DNA of 64,000 bases from Hyaloperonospora brassicae (lineage: Eukaryota; Oomycota; Peronosporomycetes; Peronosporales; Peronosporaceae). The notes under the pieces are model-generated. The model did no database searches, was not told where the DNA came from, and saw nothing but the letters and a program-made list of their open reading frames with translations. The DNA lies in assembly GCA_947650285.1 (NCBI GenBank), contig CANTFL010000634.1, forward strand, positions 434,001 to 498,000. Reading direction: 5' to 3'. Position numbers and translations under genes: made by a program. Shown here one piece after another: positions 18,856 through 31,290 of this stretch (positions within the stretch are counted from its first letter, which is position 1; each line of letters opens with the position of its first letter).

Positions 18856-21800
18856 GAACACATTTGGTGGATGGATGATGGCAGCAACTCCTGATCAGCG
18901 ATGCGATTGAGAGCATCGTGGAACGCCGACGTTCTTGATGATGGATACGTGGCGCAAGACACATCAGGTGGTTCATTAGCTCCCGCGTCTTTGTTCGCTT
19001 CGATGGGCACGAACCAGTGCGACACCACTGCCTTTCTGCTCGCGTGAATGTGCATGTGCAGCACCATTAGCGTGGCAGAGGCAAACATGTGCTACAGCGC
19101 AATGAGGTCTTGAGACGGGTGATGGCCGTTCATCGGCTGGCGTCGTGTCACTCTCTCCAGAGCTAAGATGGGACGAGTAGACTTTCGCAGATTAAACTGG
19201 TTCCCACGTCGTGGACCAGACGCCCCCACGAGGCTAAAAAGGCCATCCGCAGCGAATGAGTCTGAACACGATGGTCGCTTTTTTTCGTGTAAAGCACGAG
19301 ACCAGACACAATCTCCGAGGCGGGAGCCTGCACCTGCGCGAATCGGAATACGTCCTGGGAACAAACAGGTTCCTCCGAGATGGACAAATTTTGACGAAAG
19401 CTCGCGCATGTGGGTCCGAAGACTGACAGTTAAGACCATAATCATTGGGATCGTTGGCCATTCCGCGTGATGAACAACTGCGACTCAATGGAATGTTTAT
19501 GGGAGATTATGCAGGAGCCGATCTTTTTTGCGCGGCAAAAGATGCGCTCGTTGGCAAGATTACGCTGGCCACGCATGAGACAGCAGCACTTCCGTGTGGA
19601 GTCTTGTACTGCTCGTTTTCTTCGTCCAAACTGCTTCTTCGCGGCGCAGATTCGATAGGGTCTTTTGCTCTGTCACAACGCGTCTCGGGCGAACGAGAGT
19701 GCCGGTTATGGTTTGTTTCCCATCTCTGGTGTTAATGCGTGCGTAACCTTCGACACACGGTTTCCAAGATGTTACAGGCATTGCGTAGTTAGAGGGTTCG
19801 TCGTGCTTGTCGGCGACACGGTGTGACAACCCTCCGCATAGTGGCGGTATACTGCATCTACATCGAGATACCATGAGTTGGATGGGCCGATATGTCACAC
19901 GGTGAGGACTGTGTCACACGGTCACGGATGGAGGATGGCAGTGTTTGCATTAGCCTCCCAAGCTATCGGGATGTTATGGTTTCTGTGCGACGACAGCTCG
20001 TTTAATACAAAAGTCGACGGAACGCGACACCCCTCTGCATGTACCGCTTCGTGCAGGCTGTCGTATAGTCCTGCGTGCATGGCGTAACAAGGGCGACTGA
20101 CTGCGCGCATATCGTGTATCCGATAGCATTTTGAGCTGTTGACAGTTGAAAGATCGATTGTAAGCCCGGTGAAGGCTGCACGATACCCTTCGTCGCAGGA
20201 ACTGCTCGAGGTGCTGCTGGCCTTAGTGGTTGGTATCGATACCAATCCCAGAGCACCTGCGCGACAACACACGGCGTCGGATCGATCTTCCAGTTGCCAG
20301 TGCAACCGACTGCGACTGCGACTTGACTGACATGATCAGGATGCCATTCACTGAACATGTTCGCTACATGCGATGAGGCGCTTACTTGCAGAATTTTCCA
20401 AGGTTTGGTTGGATAACCGAAGCTGTAGGTGATCCCTTGTTGCATACGTAGACGATCGACAACCCAAGGGAGCCGGGCCGTATGTATAACGTCTCGCCAG
20501 TGCAGTGACTAACGGTGACTCATTACGTCAATCTTGCGCTACTTTGCCATTCATTGCTAACTTTACATTAACATTGGCAGGCAACGTGATCCTTGTGGGT
20601 TCCAGTGTGAAGGCCCAGAAGTGTCGCCGTAGGTTCCTTAGTAGCGGTTTACTGTGCCGACGGCGGCATCTTCTGCGACGCAAACACTTTATCGCGGAGG
20701 CAATCAGCATAATGTTCACGGCATCACATACGACACCGAGCGTACAATCATCAGCGAGAGGAGAGGGAAGCGAAAGCCGGTGCGTGTTTGGCTACCACAC
20801 CGTCTTTGTCCACGTCGACTTAACAGATGGCTACGAGTGAGACGATGAGCATTGCCGTCGCGACGGGTCACCAACTGCTTTCGTCTAGCGGGATCCTCTA
20901 CACAGTGCTGGCTTTTTGCCCGGGCAAAAGAGTGGTGGGCAGATCAATTAGCTGCACCACTGCTTTCGCCAGTGCGTAGGGGACTTCCAGATCACATGTC
21001 CACCGTGGCCGAGCACGTGCTGTCGCGATTCTTCGCCTTTGCTCTCGAGGGTCGTATAGACGTTTGCGCCCAACTCCTTAACCAACGCTGCCCAACTCGT
21101 TGCGAGCGGTTGGTCGGTGCAGTGCATTCGTCATCGATATCTCAAAAACGTGTCGTTTGTCGCCTTGTGAGCACTGATTAATGCACTCGTCGCAGCCTTG
21201 CCGCCATCCTTTCGGATTGGAAAACTACACGGTACGTCTCTGTGCGCTGCAGGTGCTTGCGCTACTTCGAGATCGCACTGGAAGAGAAACACATGGACCA
21301 TGTCATTGTTGTATCGGGAATGCGACCCCTATAACGAGCATGTGAACGCCACTTGCAGGTGCCGAACAACACGCTCGCTGTGTCGTAAAAGCAGAATCGT
21401 GCAAAGAAGCCGACACAATCGGACCTGTCCTAAGACACCACCCAATACCGGTGACACCGACTTGACCACGAACGATGAAGTGCGCTGTCCATTCAATGGC
21501 ACTCCACACTCTTTTCGGTTTGCACGGCCGCCTTTGTGTCGAAACACCACGACCTATGTACGATCTAGACTTGCCGTCGATCCCGACTGGGGGCATTACC
21601 AGTGCCAACAGCGCTGCGATACTGCGCTTTTCGCCATAATGAGCCGGCACGTCGAGTGCCCTGTGTAGAACGCTGACACAGGACCGCCCACCTTCCCGTT
21701 TGTACATGGATGACAGCCGAACGACAAGGCCAAGCGGTTGAAACAAGCGTGCGCTCGAATGGCACATTTGCATCGAATGCTGCCACCCTACTTCGTCAGA

Positions 21801-23388
21801 AGCAAAACGGCTGATACTCAATACGAACAGGACGCTTCAGTCTTCGCGGTCGATGCACGCATCAGGGATGCAATTGTCCAGATGGACAACTCGGTCTAAC
21901 GCAATGGATGCCTCGATTGCACTCCATTGCACGTCGCGTCTTAAGCTGTTCCGACAGGTCACATATTGACAAGCATCTCTTCTGCAGCCTTACACAATGT
22001 TACTCGCCTTACAGCACGTGCTGCTCATATCGCATGCTGAATATGACATTGCCGACAGGTCACTTGGTCTGATGTCAGTGTCGAGCGAGTCAGACTGCAG
22101 GACGCAGTGCATCTTCAGCGCCTTTGTTTTGAGACAATGTTCCTTTTTTTGCACGTCAACGGGGTGAGCAGCGTCATCGCTTGCAATAAAGAGTCACGCC
22201 ATGATCGACGGTGTCCAACAAGACATCAAACGCCATCAGCCTTTTATCGCGCGTCAAAAAAACCCGAGACCTGTCTCTCTCTCGCTCACGCGCTTTCCCA
22301 CGACATCCAACATACGTCCAACATGGCCCTATAGATCACGCATCCGACAAGTCTTTCATGATCAAAGACAGCATCTTTATTGCGCGACTTCACTCGATGC
22401 TCAGTAGTATCGTCATCTGCGCATTTGTTGCTGCTCGAACATTCGCGTTCTACTAGTCCACAACGTAGACCCTTCTTGGTAAGCAGGGTATACTCTGCAA
22501 CGCAACAACGCTCTCACCACGCGGAAGTGTGACTCCGACTTGTCCTCACTAAGCTTACCACGCCACTTTTGCTGAGATCATGGCGATTTGACAAACGAAG
22601 ACTTGACTGTAAACCTTGATTCCGCTTGATGACCACGAACGAAGCGAGCTTGACTGCAGGCGAAAAGTTGTCAAGGCATTCAATCTTGCGCTACGAGAAG
22701 ACGTAAGCGATTCGGAAAAGCAATCCAGCAACTAAGAAGATAGTTGGACATCCATCCAAAGTCAATAGCGCATCCAAGAGCATTTGTGTCTTCCCGGGCT
22801 AGCAAACTCAGGTAAGACCTTGAACGCGACGGGCCGATGCACAGGATTGATGAAGGCTTCGGAAGGAGCGATAGACTGCCACGTCGCATTTTTGCCGCTT
22901 TGCAAAATATTGCTACGATGTCAGCTTCAGCTCAGCAACCATCGAAGTCACGGCTACGTAAACGTCGTGCTTCTTGCGCATCTTCGACGCCCTCATCCAA
23001 TGTAAGATGGCAACACGGGCAATGTCAAACACACCATCAATACAGATAGAACCCAGTCTGCATCCCTTGCAAGTCTTCTCCGATACGCAACTAAAACCAA
23101 GTGTCGATGTACAAGAGTAGTTGCGTCGGGCGTGCGAGGGATACTGTTATAGCCGATGATCGTTGGGCACACAGCCCATGACCGGTTCAGATATACCACT
23201 CGTCAAGAGCAACAGCACGAAAGTCAACACACCGTTCGACGTCTACTTGGACACATCAGAGATACATATATTCTCATTCACACATCCACACCGTTTATTG
23301 TCAACCAGCCAAAAATTTGTGCGACCAGAGCCCATTCAACCACGACTGAGGCGTTAAATATCTACAAGCAACAGATCCACAATGAGAC
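18856..23388. other. Long stretch without a recognisable gene
   Basis: Base composition matches the gene-bearing part, but no ORF shows a known family. Weakly protein-like pieces are at 18846-19088 (minus), 19163-19387 (minus), 19560-19898 (minus) and 20995-21180 (plus, beginning MSTVAEHVLSRFFAF). These may be remnants of genes or undetected multi-exon genes. Confidence 0.4.
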
Positions 23389-24648
23389 CTATCCAAACAG
23401 CGTAAACAACGGCGCGACAGCGTTGCTTTCCCATCGCAGCAGCGCCATTGCTATTTGATACTTCCACATCGTAGCATGTTTCGCACTTCGACTGGTCAGC
23501 AAATTGCCACCAAACGATACGTCGCAACCTCGCACTCGCGACGTCGACACGTCTGCAGCCTGTCCACGCACGCCTTTCACGGGCGGGTCGGTAATCATCA
23601 GCCAATAGAACATCTCCATCCACTGAACGCTCGGGTCGTCGTCGTCGTCCATCACACACACTGCCGGGTTGTGCGACCGAAAACAGATCAGGTAGCCATT
23701 CGACAGCTTGATGCGAAACAACAAGAAGACAGTGCGAAAAATAGGCGCCGACGGTCCTTCCTGCAGATCCCGTCGAATCAAAAGCGTGTCGTCGTTGATC
23801 TTTTGCAAAATCTCGAGCTTCTGCACCGACGAGTAGATGCCGTGATAGAGCCCAAAGTCGCAGTACATCTCCCAGCTCTTGTGCACCAGTTCGTCCGTCG
23901 CAATCGTCTCGATGCGCTTTGTAAAGTTAAACTGCACGCGTCCGTCGCCCGTCACGCGCTGGTGCATCGTCCAGCCCATGGTCTTGTCTTCTTCGGCCGT
24001 CTCGACGCGTCGCATGGTCGTGAAAAACGACGTCGCTTGTTGGTGCGACGTGACCAAAATCGCACTCACTTCGTCCGCACTTAGCGGCTCAAAATGGACC
24101 GTCCCGATCGACGTCCGCACCGTTCCGCTGCGCGAAAGCGCGCGCGGGATCTCAAAGTCCACTTGCAGCCGCTGGAGCTGCTCGCCCAGTGCGTCGTACA
24201 ACAGCACTTCGTCCCGCAGCGCCGCGTTCTCGAGGCGGAGGCCGCGCACTTGCTCCATTAAGTATACAAACTGCTCCACCCGACCCGTGGCCAGTGCCAC
24301 GGACGCACTGCGACACGGGCCGACGTCGTGCGCGCGCAGCAGCCGCTTGAGCTCCTTCTCGAGCGCGTCGTTCACTTGTTTCAGTCCCCGGCGCTCGTTC
24401 TTCTTGCGCACGCGCGACTGGCGCACCGTCTCGCAGTGCTTCAGGCGCTTGAACTCGGCTTTGGCCATGCGGCGCTTCACGTCGGGCGGCACGTCGCCCG
24501 TCAGCTGCTGCTCGAGCCGCTGCTCCACTTCGTCGAGCGTCACGTGTCGCGTCGCACTTAACACGTCGCGATCGGCGCCGCTGCTGTCGTCGGTGCCATT
24601 GGCTGCCGACTGTCGCTGCTCTGCTGTGGTCGGCGGCATGAAAACCAA
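23389..24648 (-). CDS. bZIP transcription factor with invariant Asn replaced by His
   Basis: 419 residues, no intron. The basic region and zipper occupy about residues 58-105: a Lys/Arg-rich run, then H71-C-E-T-V-R-Q-S-R79, with leucines at 89, 96 and 103. The fixed bZIP spacing (Asn, +8 Arg, +18/+25/+32 Leu) places His71 where nearly all bZIPs have Asn. Oomycete bZIPs are known for substitutions at this site, most often Cys. A second leucine-rich coiled-coil stretch (RGLRLENAALRDEVLLYDAL, about 134-153) follows. The C-terminal 220 residues are conserved-looking and globular, possibly START-like as in other oomycete bZIPs (a guess). Expected to be a nuclear DNA-binding regulator; targets unknown. 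The first Met (24648) is used; Met4 is equally possible. Confidence 0.88.
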   Translation of the reverse strand: MVFMPPTTAEQRQSAANGTDDSSGADRDVLSATRHVTLDEVEQRLEQQLTGDVPPDVKRRMAKAEFKRLKHCETVRQSRVRKKNERRGLKQVNDALEKELKRLLRAHDVGPCRSASVALATGRVEQFVYLMEQVRGLRLENAALRDEVLLYDALGEQLQRLQVDFEIPRALSRSGTVRTSIGTVHFEPLSADEVSAILVTSHQQATSFFTTMRRVETAEEDKTMGWTMHQRVTGDGRVQFNFTKRIETIATDELVHKSWEMYCDFGLYHGIYSSVQKLEILQKINDDTLLIRRDLQEGPSAPIFRTVFLLFRIKLSNGYLICFRSHNPAVCVMDDDDDPSVQWMEMFYWLMITDPPVKGVRGQAADVSTSRVRGCDVSFGGNLLTSRSAKHATMWKYQIAMALLRWESNAVAPLFTLFG

Positions 24649-24918
24649 AGTGAACAGCTGCGGCTGCGCGACGCGCGACGAGGGCGGCGCGTCTGCTGAC
24701 GTGCTTGTATACTTGTGCGAGACGTGGCTGATGGGAGACTTACGCGAGAGGAGCCAGTGGACGCTTCTCGTGGTTTGTTTTGTTCAACGGCCTGAGCGGA
24801 TCGAAAATAAAGTGAGTTGTTACAACAAAAAGAGACGCATCGGTTTGCGTTGACTTGGACACGTTTTCTTGCGACTATACATGGCGGACCGATTGCGACC
24901 CACATCTCGTTCCCTTTG

Positions 24919-25215
24919 TCAATGGCGAGGGCTGCAGGGACGTGTTTTTGACTTTTTTAGCTGCGTCTTTTGGTCGCCGTCGTCCACTATGACAACAGGG
25001 CTACATATCGATTCCGCCTGCTGTTCGAATCGATAGAAGGCATTATCGACGCCATTGTCGAGGGTCGGGTTGTAACTGTAGGGGTTTCGGACACGACCGT
25101 GGTCGAAAGCACTTTGAAAAGGCACAGCAACGACAATACTTCCTCTCTACGACCTGTACTTGATCTCGTCAGATGTCAGAGTGCGACAATGAAACATCAG
25201 TGGCCGATACTTAAC
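24919..25215 (-). pseudogene. Possible C-terminal remnant of a DHHC-type palmitoyltransferase
   Basis: Two minus-strand stretches fit the end of a DHHC protein: FHCRTLTSDEI (like the H..L...TT.E.I after TM4) and AFDHGRVRNPYSYN (like N-P-F-D-x-G-x-x-x-N). They join through a short GTACAG...CAAAG interval of about 50 bp if spliced. The Cys-rich DHHC core is not visible upstream, where frames are broken. The fragment lies upstream of the bZIP gene on the same strand. The assignment is tentative. Confidence 0.3.
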
Positions 25216-25718
25216 CTAATAGTCCTACAACAGCCCCGCCAAGATCGGTCAATATGTTGCATTAAGCACAAATCGCATGCGGATGGCCAGGGTCCACATG
25301 TTTCAGGATAGGCGTCGATGAAATCTTGGGCTCAAGCATAGCACTGCCGTCATAGACTTCTTCCACCAGTCTTTTTTACATCCAACACATCGCTCGTATC
25401 ATATATTCTTACCCGTCTGTTTCACCATCAATAAGCTAGGTAGATAGTCCGATCTCATGGTAATGAGATTTAGTTACTTCGTACAACAAACCGCATGGCA
25501 GACCGCACACTCCTTGATAAATCGACTACAATACGTTCAGTCTTCCAAGGATCAATCGCATTGCACGCAACGTGCTCGGAAACGTTACTTTACTTGATGA
25601 CTGTAAATCTTCTGGGCTTGCTCTTACATATCTCATCGAATATTGATGGCCCAGTTCATACACTTTACGACGTCCCATTTCGCTTCGTTAAACTCACACG
25701 TAACTACCATTTAGTGCA

Positions 25719-25740
25719 TGGTTCCGGCCGGATTCGAACC
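25719..25740 (+). other. tRNA 3'-end complement: isolated retroelement primer-binding site or tRNA fragment
   Basis: TGGTTCCGGCCGGATTCGAACC is the exact complement of a tRNA 3' end (T-loop GGTTCGAATCC, acceptor strand, CCA). The minus strand cannot fold as a whole tRNA: the 5' T-stem pairs only partly and no matching 5' acceptor strand is upstream. It starts directly after a CA, as a PBS does after a 5' LTR, but no LTR boundary was confirmed. Confidence 0.45.
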
Positions 25741-27187
25741 TTTTCGTAGAGCGACCGCGATGCGTTGCTGGAAGATAAAGGTCGTAAATATACGATCGTC
25801 TGACTATTATGGACGTATATCGGTCCGAATCGAATTCTCTCCTCCAAGAAGCATCTATTGTAGCTCAATATGTTGGATGGTTTATCATAAGAAAAGGCAC
25901 GATCTCTGTATACTTGTGAATCAAATTTTCAATCAGACGCAAATACGTACTGTCGAAGGCTGAAAAAAACGGCATAAGCTGCCACTTGACTAATCAAAAA
26001 GGTTATATGGAAGCAGATATCCCCTCAGCTTGCTCTGTCATCTCAACCGCCCCGAATTTCTTTGCCAGCTTCAGCGAATATTCGAATAGAGTTTATTGAG
26101 GTCTTTTTCCCTTCGCTAGATTAAGACAAGGGGTACGCCATCCGCCTTGTCACGCGATTCACCACGCGATAGTCAATACAAAGTCGTACACCCAAGACGT
26201 TCATATAGATAATCACTACAATTTGCCGGCGCGTAAGGCGTCGCAAATGAAAAAAGTGATCGTAGCAGAAAAAGTAATTTGTTGTATCGGACAGTTTCTC
26301 TCGACATTTTGGATCTACCGGAAGCACATGCTGCACGATGGGTGCTACAATACTTGCATACATGCCGCCGATCGCACTTCATTCACCGGGTAGCAGCACA
26401 TTGCCTTTTACAACAGTCCAGTGAAGGTTTTGCACAATTGCAATTTAACTTGCTCTTGTGGTGGTAATGAGACTCGTCTGATTTGCTCTTGCTTTCTCGA
26501 AAGAGATTTGTCTGGATCGCGGACTTAAACTTCTACATCCGTTTCTTCACCATACATTTTGTTATCTCCGGCAACACATCCATTATGTTGTTCGATAACT
26601 TCTGCAAACCATCGCCTTTTTCATATTAGGAGATCAGTGTTTCCATTGTGATCTCACATCCTACTGCTGCTTTCGCTGTTGGCCTCAAGGCGTTGAATTC
26701 CAACTTCATTTGCACAATTTTTCTCAAATTTAGATATTATCTTATTACCCTAATAAGTATCTAATTTCTTTTTCATATTTTTCTAACCAATATACGATAA
26801 GTCAAAATTATTGAGCATTTATTTCATACTTTATTAAATAAAAGTAAGCAAATATTTATAACCTTTAATTGTATACATTTTTAGAATGTGTTTGCCTATA
26901 TACGTTTAACCCACGAGTAATAAACAATATTTTTTGAGGCCGATATACAAACAACACCCTTCTGTAATATGTACCAAATCACATTTTACTTGAATAATGA
27001 TCGCAAGACTTACTTTTGCGCTATATGTACCACAGCCTATTCTTAAGCAAATAAGATTTAAAGGGCTTAAATTTCTGTAAAAGACCCACAACTCAATTTA
27101 ATTCAAGTACGATTTCGAAATGCTGATTGTACAGTATCTATAATACAGCGCACAGTACCCAATTGTCGTTAAGGAGACAATTACACC
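25741..27187. other. AT-rich spacer without genes
   Basis: No coding signal. The AT fraction rises sharply, especially at 26700-26900, which is nearly pure A/T with poly-T and TTATT runs. This is the start of the repeat-rich half of the window. Confidence 0.6.
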
Positions 27188-27670
27188 TGTAACGGGGGTA
27201 CACAAAGGTGTGTGAGTAAAGGGTTACATAAGATGTGCGGTACAGAAAGGACAGAGTCCCATTAAAAATGATATTAGAATACCATATCATTTGTCGGGGG
27301 TTGACGTGTGTCATTCACCGAATAAAGAAATCTTTAGGAGGTATTAATTCAAACGGCAGTGACTAGATTGAGTAAATTGTTCTGAGGTGTTCTTTTGGAT
27401 AGTAGGAAATAAAGTTTAGTTCCCCTTTTGATCACTTAAGATACGTGCCTCACGAGACGTCTTTGGTCGTTAGGAGCTATCAATACCTGTGAAGGTAGCT
27501 GCTTCTGATCACTCTGTGCTGTTATTCTCTAGAGTCGTTTAGTCCCCCTGGAACAGGGACCGTGAGCTCTATGAGCTTGTTGATTCTTTGAGCCGGGTTT
27601 TCTATATTAAAGTTACTCGTTGAGCATTAGGTCTTCATCTGACTTAAGGGGCTGTGTAGCTCCGCTACTA
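27188..27670 (+). mobile_element. Gypsy LTR (same family as the 53.2-53.8 kb LTR), solo or truncated, plus orientation
   Basis: Begins TGTAACGGG and ends near CTCCGCTACT. It matches the reverse complement of 53234-53758 along most of its length, including CCCCTGGAACAGGGACCGT and the end GGGGCTGTGTAGCTCC. It lacks the second copy of the 48-bp internal repeat. No PBS follows. CACC on both sides may be a 4-bp target duplication. Confidence 0.8.
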
Positions 27671-27872
27671 CACCATGCCGCTAACACCGGAAGCTGGCGT
27701 GACTTTCTCATCGCTTGATATACCATGGACAAGTATATATGCCCATGCATCAGCAGAAGTATTCAGAGTCAAATATGGACGACCGCGAACCGTTTGAAAC
27801 AGAAAAGGTGGAACGATGAAACATGTTGTCTTTCACTGTGTACATGAACGAGAACACAAATAGAAAGAGTAG

Positions 27873-28146
27873 GGTATCCGCAGAACTAGCACCTATCGAA
27901 TCCTCTGCCCTGTCCTGGAAACACTGCGACGAAATGATTCAGACGGCTTAATCACTTTAACGGTTGACGCTACTGCACACAACCACGCAGCATCCGAAGA
28001 TGCCGTAGCATACGCAGCGGAAATGACCCTTAGGGATGAGCATCTGTTTAGTGTTGAACATCTCTGTAGAGCACGCGTCCAGCCAACAGCAATATTCACT
28101 TCTATGCGCCGGATTGAACCATCCTGCAAAGCCATCCTTCAGTAGC
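27873..28146 (+). other. Coding-like fragment without start codon, function unknown
   Basis: One plus-strand frame is open for 90 codons between two stops and has balanced composition (RILCPVLETLRRNDSDGLI, SEDAVAYAAEMTLRDEHLF). It contains no Met near its beginning, so it would be an internal fragment. No family recognised. It sits 200 bp after the solo LTR, in otherwise AT-rich DNA. Confidence 0.3.
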
Positions 28147-28884
28147 TGCAGAAAGATAAGCTCGAGGCATAATATAGATCTACAAAAAAATATGGACCGA
28201 CATCAATAACGCTCTATTATTAAAGACAAAATCGCTATTTTAAAATTTAATCCATAATGGTAAGTATAACCTGTTTGCAAGAACTATTTGTTTCAATAAA
28301 AATGGTACTTTGGCCTTTTAAACGACATATTAAATTAATGCTTTTAATAATTATTTTCTCACTAACATTTACCGAAATATACAATTTTATTTTAAATTTA
28401 TTGTACTATATTATTATTTTAAATTGGCATTTTGTACTTAAAAATATATTAAGCAACCCCTTTCACTTCATCGCCACTTTCTTCTCGTCTATTTATTGAT
28501 GCAGCTACATGTGGTTTTAGGACGTCGTCTAAAGAACATAACCTAACCTTGAAGGTGTTGACTCCTGAGGGCCTACCACATGTGGTCCGGTCAACTAATT
28601 AGTTCGGCCATCACAACTTCTCACAGCTGCTTCAGGTGTTATGCCTGCCATAAGACCGATTCCAGTGGAAGAGTGGAAAATCACAGGCACCGAGACCGAA
28701 CGTACGTGAATTGATACCCGCGCAGGGGCGATGCATTGACATATTTCCGGGGAGTGGATAACAAAGTCGGATAAAGTGGGTAGTACGCGTACCTAAAAAC
28801 ACCTTAAACCTTCTCTCTTCTCTCTATGCTTGCCATTATATCGACTACGTCCGATAGACACAATAGAAAGGAGATAACAAATCG
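28147..28884. other. AT-rich spacer
   Basis: 28170-28460 is strongly AT-rich. An 80-codon ORF there is an artefact of composition (Ile/Leu/Phe/Asn runs). Nothing else recognised. Confidence 0.5.
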
Positions 28885-29245
28885 GTTAGTACTCGGTATA
28901 ACATACGTGGTTCACACTAGGGATACAATCCCATTGAAAGTGAGATTTGAGCACCTTATCAGTTTGTTATGGCTGACGTGTGTCAGCCACATGATAAGAG
29001 ACCTTAAATGGTTCTAATGTAGAGCATTGGTGTCTAGGCTGGTTACGTTTGGGCTACCGTGTTAGTTTAGATAAAACAGAACGAAGTTCAATTCCCCTTT
29101 TGATCGACTTGAGACACGTTCCTTCCTAAGACGCCTTGAGTCATAGGAGAGTCAAGCCTTGTTAAGGAGAGACTCCTGAGCTTACCGAGCAGTCGATTCA
29201 CTTAATCAATATGTCCCTCGAACAAGGACCTGGAGATGTAAGACT
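28885..29245 (+). mobile_element. Partial gypsy LTR, inverted relative to the LTR at 35.4-35.9 kb
   Basis: Highly similar to the reverse complement of about 35560-35885, for example GGCTGACGTGTGTCAGCCACATG and GTTTAGATAAAACAGAACGAAGTTC (each quoted in part: TGTGTCAGCCACATGATAAG, AAAACAGAACGAAGTTC). Both ends are degraded; the first roughly 30 bp and the end are lost. Confidence 0.85.
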
Positions 29246-29929
29246 CATTCGGAACCGAATCTGTTCGCCGAATGTGGCGATGCCAACGCTTCAGAGGCGT
29301 AGCATCATACTTCAAATGCGGGGAATGCCACCATCACCAACTCGCTCGATGAGCAACAATAGCTGATCATTCATCAAAAATGATTTTCGCCGTTATCAGG
29401 CCGCTACAGCGCTCGAAAGGCATTGCGGATATGCTATCACAACACCTGACGTGTGAGGAAAGGTATCCACCAAACGGTTGGTTGTACTTTGGCGGGGTGG
29501 GCCATCGGCCCTGAAGCTAACTCGCTCAATAAGATTTCCTTCCGACAAGCTCTACGAGAGAGGTGCCTAAATCTTTTTGACCACCAAAACCTCATGAAAG
29601 GCCTAATTTGAGACCATAGCTCGTCGTAGCCCGGTTTGACCGATCAAGGGCGTGCCCACACTCGTGTTTGCTGGTGAATCACCTGAAGAATAAGATAATC
29701 ACTTCATTATCTAGGTGTACCGAACTCGGCACCTCATCATTATGATGGTTTATGGAGCAATCTTAAGCATGGACGAGCCTCGTCTAAAACGAAAATTTTG
29801 GTATAATTATGCAAAAGCTCAAGGCCAAAGGCCATTTTCGCAATTGCTCGCGCTACGCTTCCGCTGCTCCGGTAGGCGCGAGTACCGGCCAAGAACTGAC
29901 CATCAAACTGCTTCCCCTTACCACTACTT

Positions 29930-31290
29930 TTAGGAAATATATTTTGTTCCAAGACAGATCTGCGCACGGCGCTCAAACACGTCAACGGCGCAAGGAAAAT
30001 CTTGTTGCAGCGGGATCTCATACTTTAACGAGTTCTTAGACTGAGGATACTCACGTCTCTTCAAGCATTGGTTCTGGTCGTTGCGACGACGTCTCTGTAA
30101 GAGTCTCTCCACCTGGATATGGCGGTTCCCTTTCCAATCGAGCAGAACCAGAGGACGCCGACGCATCGGAGGCATACCTTGCCAATTCACGTCGAGTGAT
30201 TGATGACTTGAAGTACGAGGTGTAGCGTCTTCGCGAGCAAGTGGAAAGCCACGAGCCTATAACGACTCGTCTACTAGCCCTGAAGCAGTATTTATATCGT
30301 TTGGAGGATCAGCTTGATATCATGATGTAGATGCAGCGATTCTTGGTACAGCCACCTTCGGCGGCGCAAGCGCCTTTAGACGCACAAGGAAAGTACCCCG
30401 GTACGGCTTGCGTAATCCAATGCAAATCACGGAATGTGTGCGCAACTTTATCGTAAGTTATAGCATGTAGGCGAGACCCTTCTTGACCACGACCGTGAAC
30501 GGTCCGATGAAGCGTGGAAGCAACTTTGTTTTGAAGACAGCGGACTCTACATTTCTGGGTAGGTTTTTTGCATTAAGTAATACTTGGCCTCCGAACGCAT
30601 AACTTTCAATAAAACTTCTGCATTTGGTATGTGATTTTTGCTTTTGTTTCTCCTGACTTTCAGCCAGTGCGTCACGCACATGTCGTATGTCATTCAATCG
30701 CGTTGCGAGAAACTCGCTCACATGTTTTTAACATCGACAGGGCTGATACCAGCATGCCGATTAGCTATCTCTCCCCCAACAAGCCCAGAACGCGCAGTGG
30801 TAGCGTTTATCAGAACGAGATGGTGTGTGGTACCGTTCGCGTGAGACGGTGTATAGCCGGTAGAGGTATGCACGGCGTTATTTAACGCACAAAGAAAAAC
30901 AGGGAGAAGTGAACTCCAACTTTTAGCAGTATCAGCGCAAATAATGTGAAGACATCACCGATAACACGATTCAGTCGTTCTGTTTGACCATTGGTCTGCG
31001 GATGATCTGCTGTGAAATTGTCTAAACGGGTTAATAGAACCTTGACAAAGGACTTCGAAAACTTCCCAGTGAATCGAGGGTATCTGTCAGTCGATTGCCA
31101 AAGGCAAACCGTGTTGACGAAATACGCGACATGTAACCGGCTTTTCTGTACCTTCACCATTAATGGTATCTGGCACAGCCACAGAATTTGTTATTCCGAT
31201 CAAACTGTCAACAAAGACCACAATGTTTGTGTTGTCGTCCGACTCGTTCGTTAGGCCAACCACAAAGTCCATATTTATGGATTTCCAACA
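29930..31290 (-). pseudogene. Element A integrase and chromodomain remnant
   Basis: Integrase core pieces: MDFVVGLTNESDDNTN with FVDSLIGI (31272-31190), and ADHPQTNGQTERLNRVIGD (31020-30950). The integrase C-terminus is KTKLLPRFIGPFTVV (30530-30480). The chromodomain is partly recognisable at 30190-29940 (VERLLQRRRR, EYPQSKNSLKYEIPL). Several stops lie between the pieces. Confidence 0.8.

Noticed and set aside
23879..24853. 324-codon plus-strand ORF
   Set aside because: Antisense shadow of the bZIP gene; Ser/Arg/Cys-rich low-quality composition.
25719..25790. Intact tRNA gene on the minus strand
   Set aside because: The T-stem pairs only in two positions and no 5' acceptor strand or D-arm is present; only the 3' end resembles a tRNA.
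28257..28499. 80-codon hydrophobic ORF
   Set aside because: Composition (Ile, Leu, Phe, Asn) follows directly from the AT-rich DNA; no flanking coding signal.
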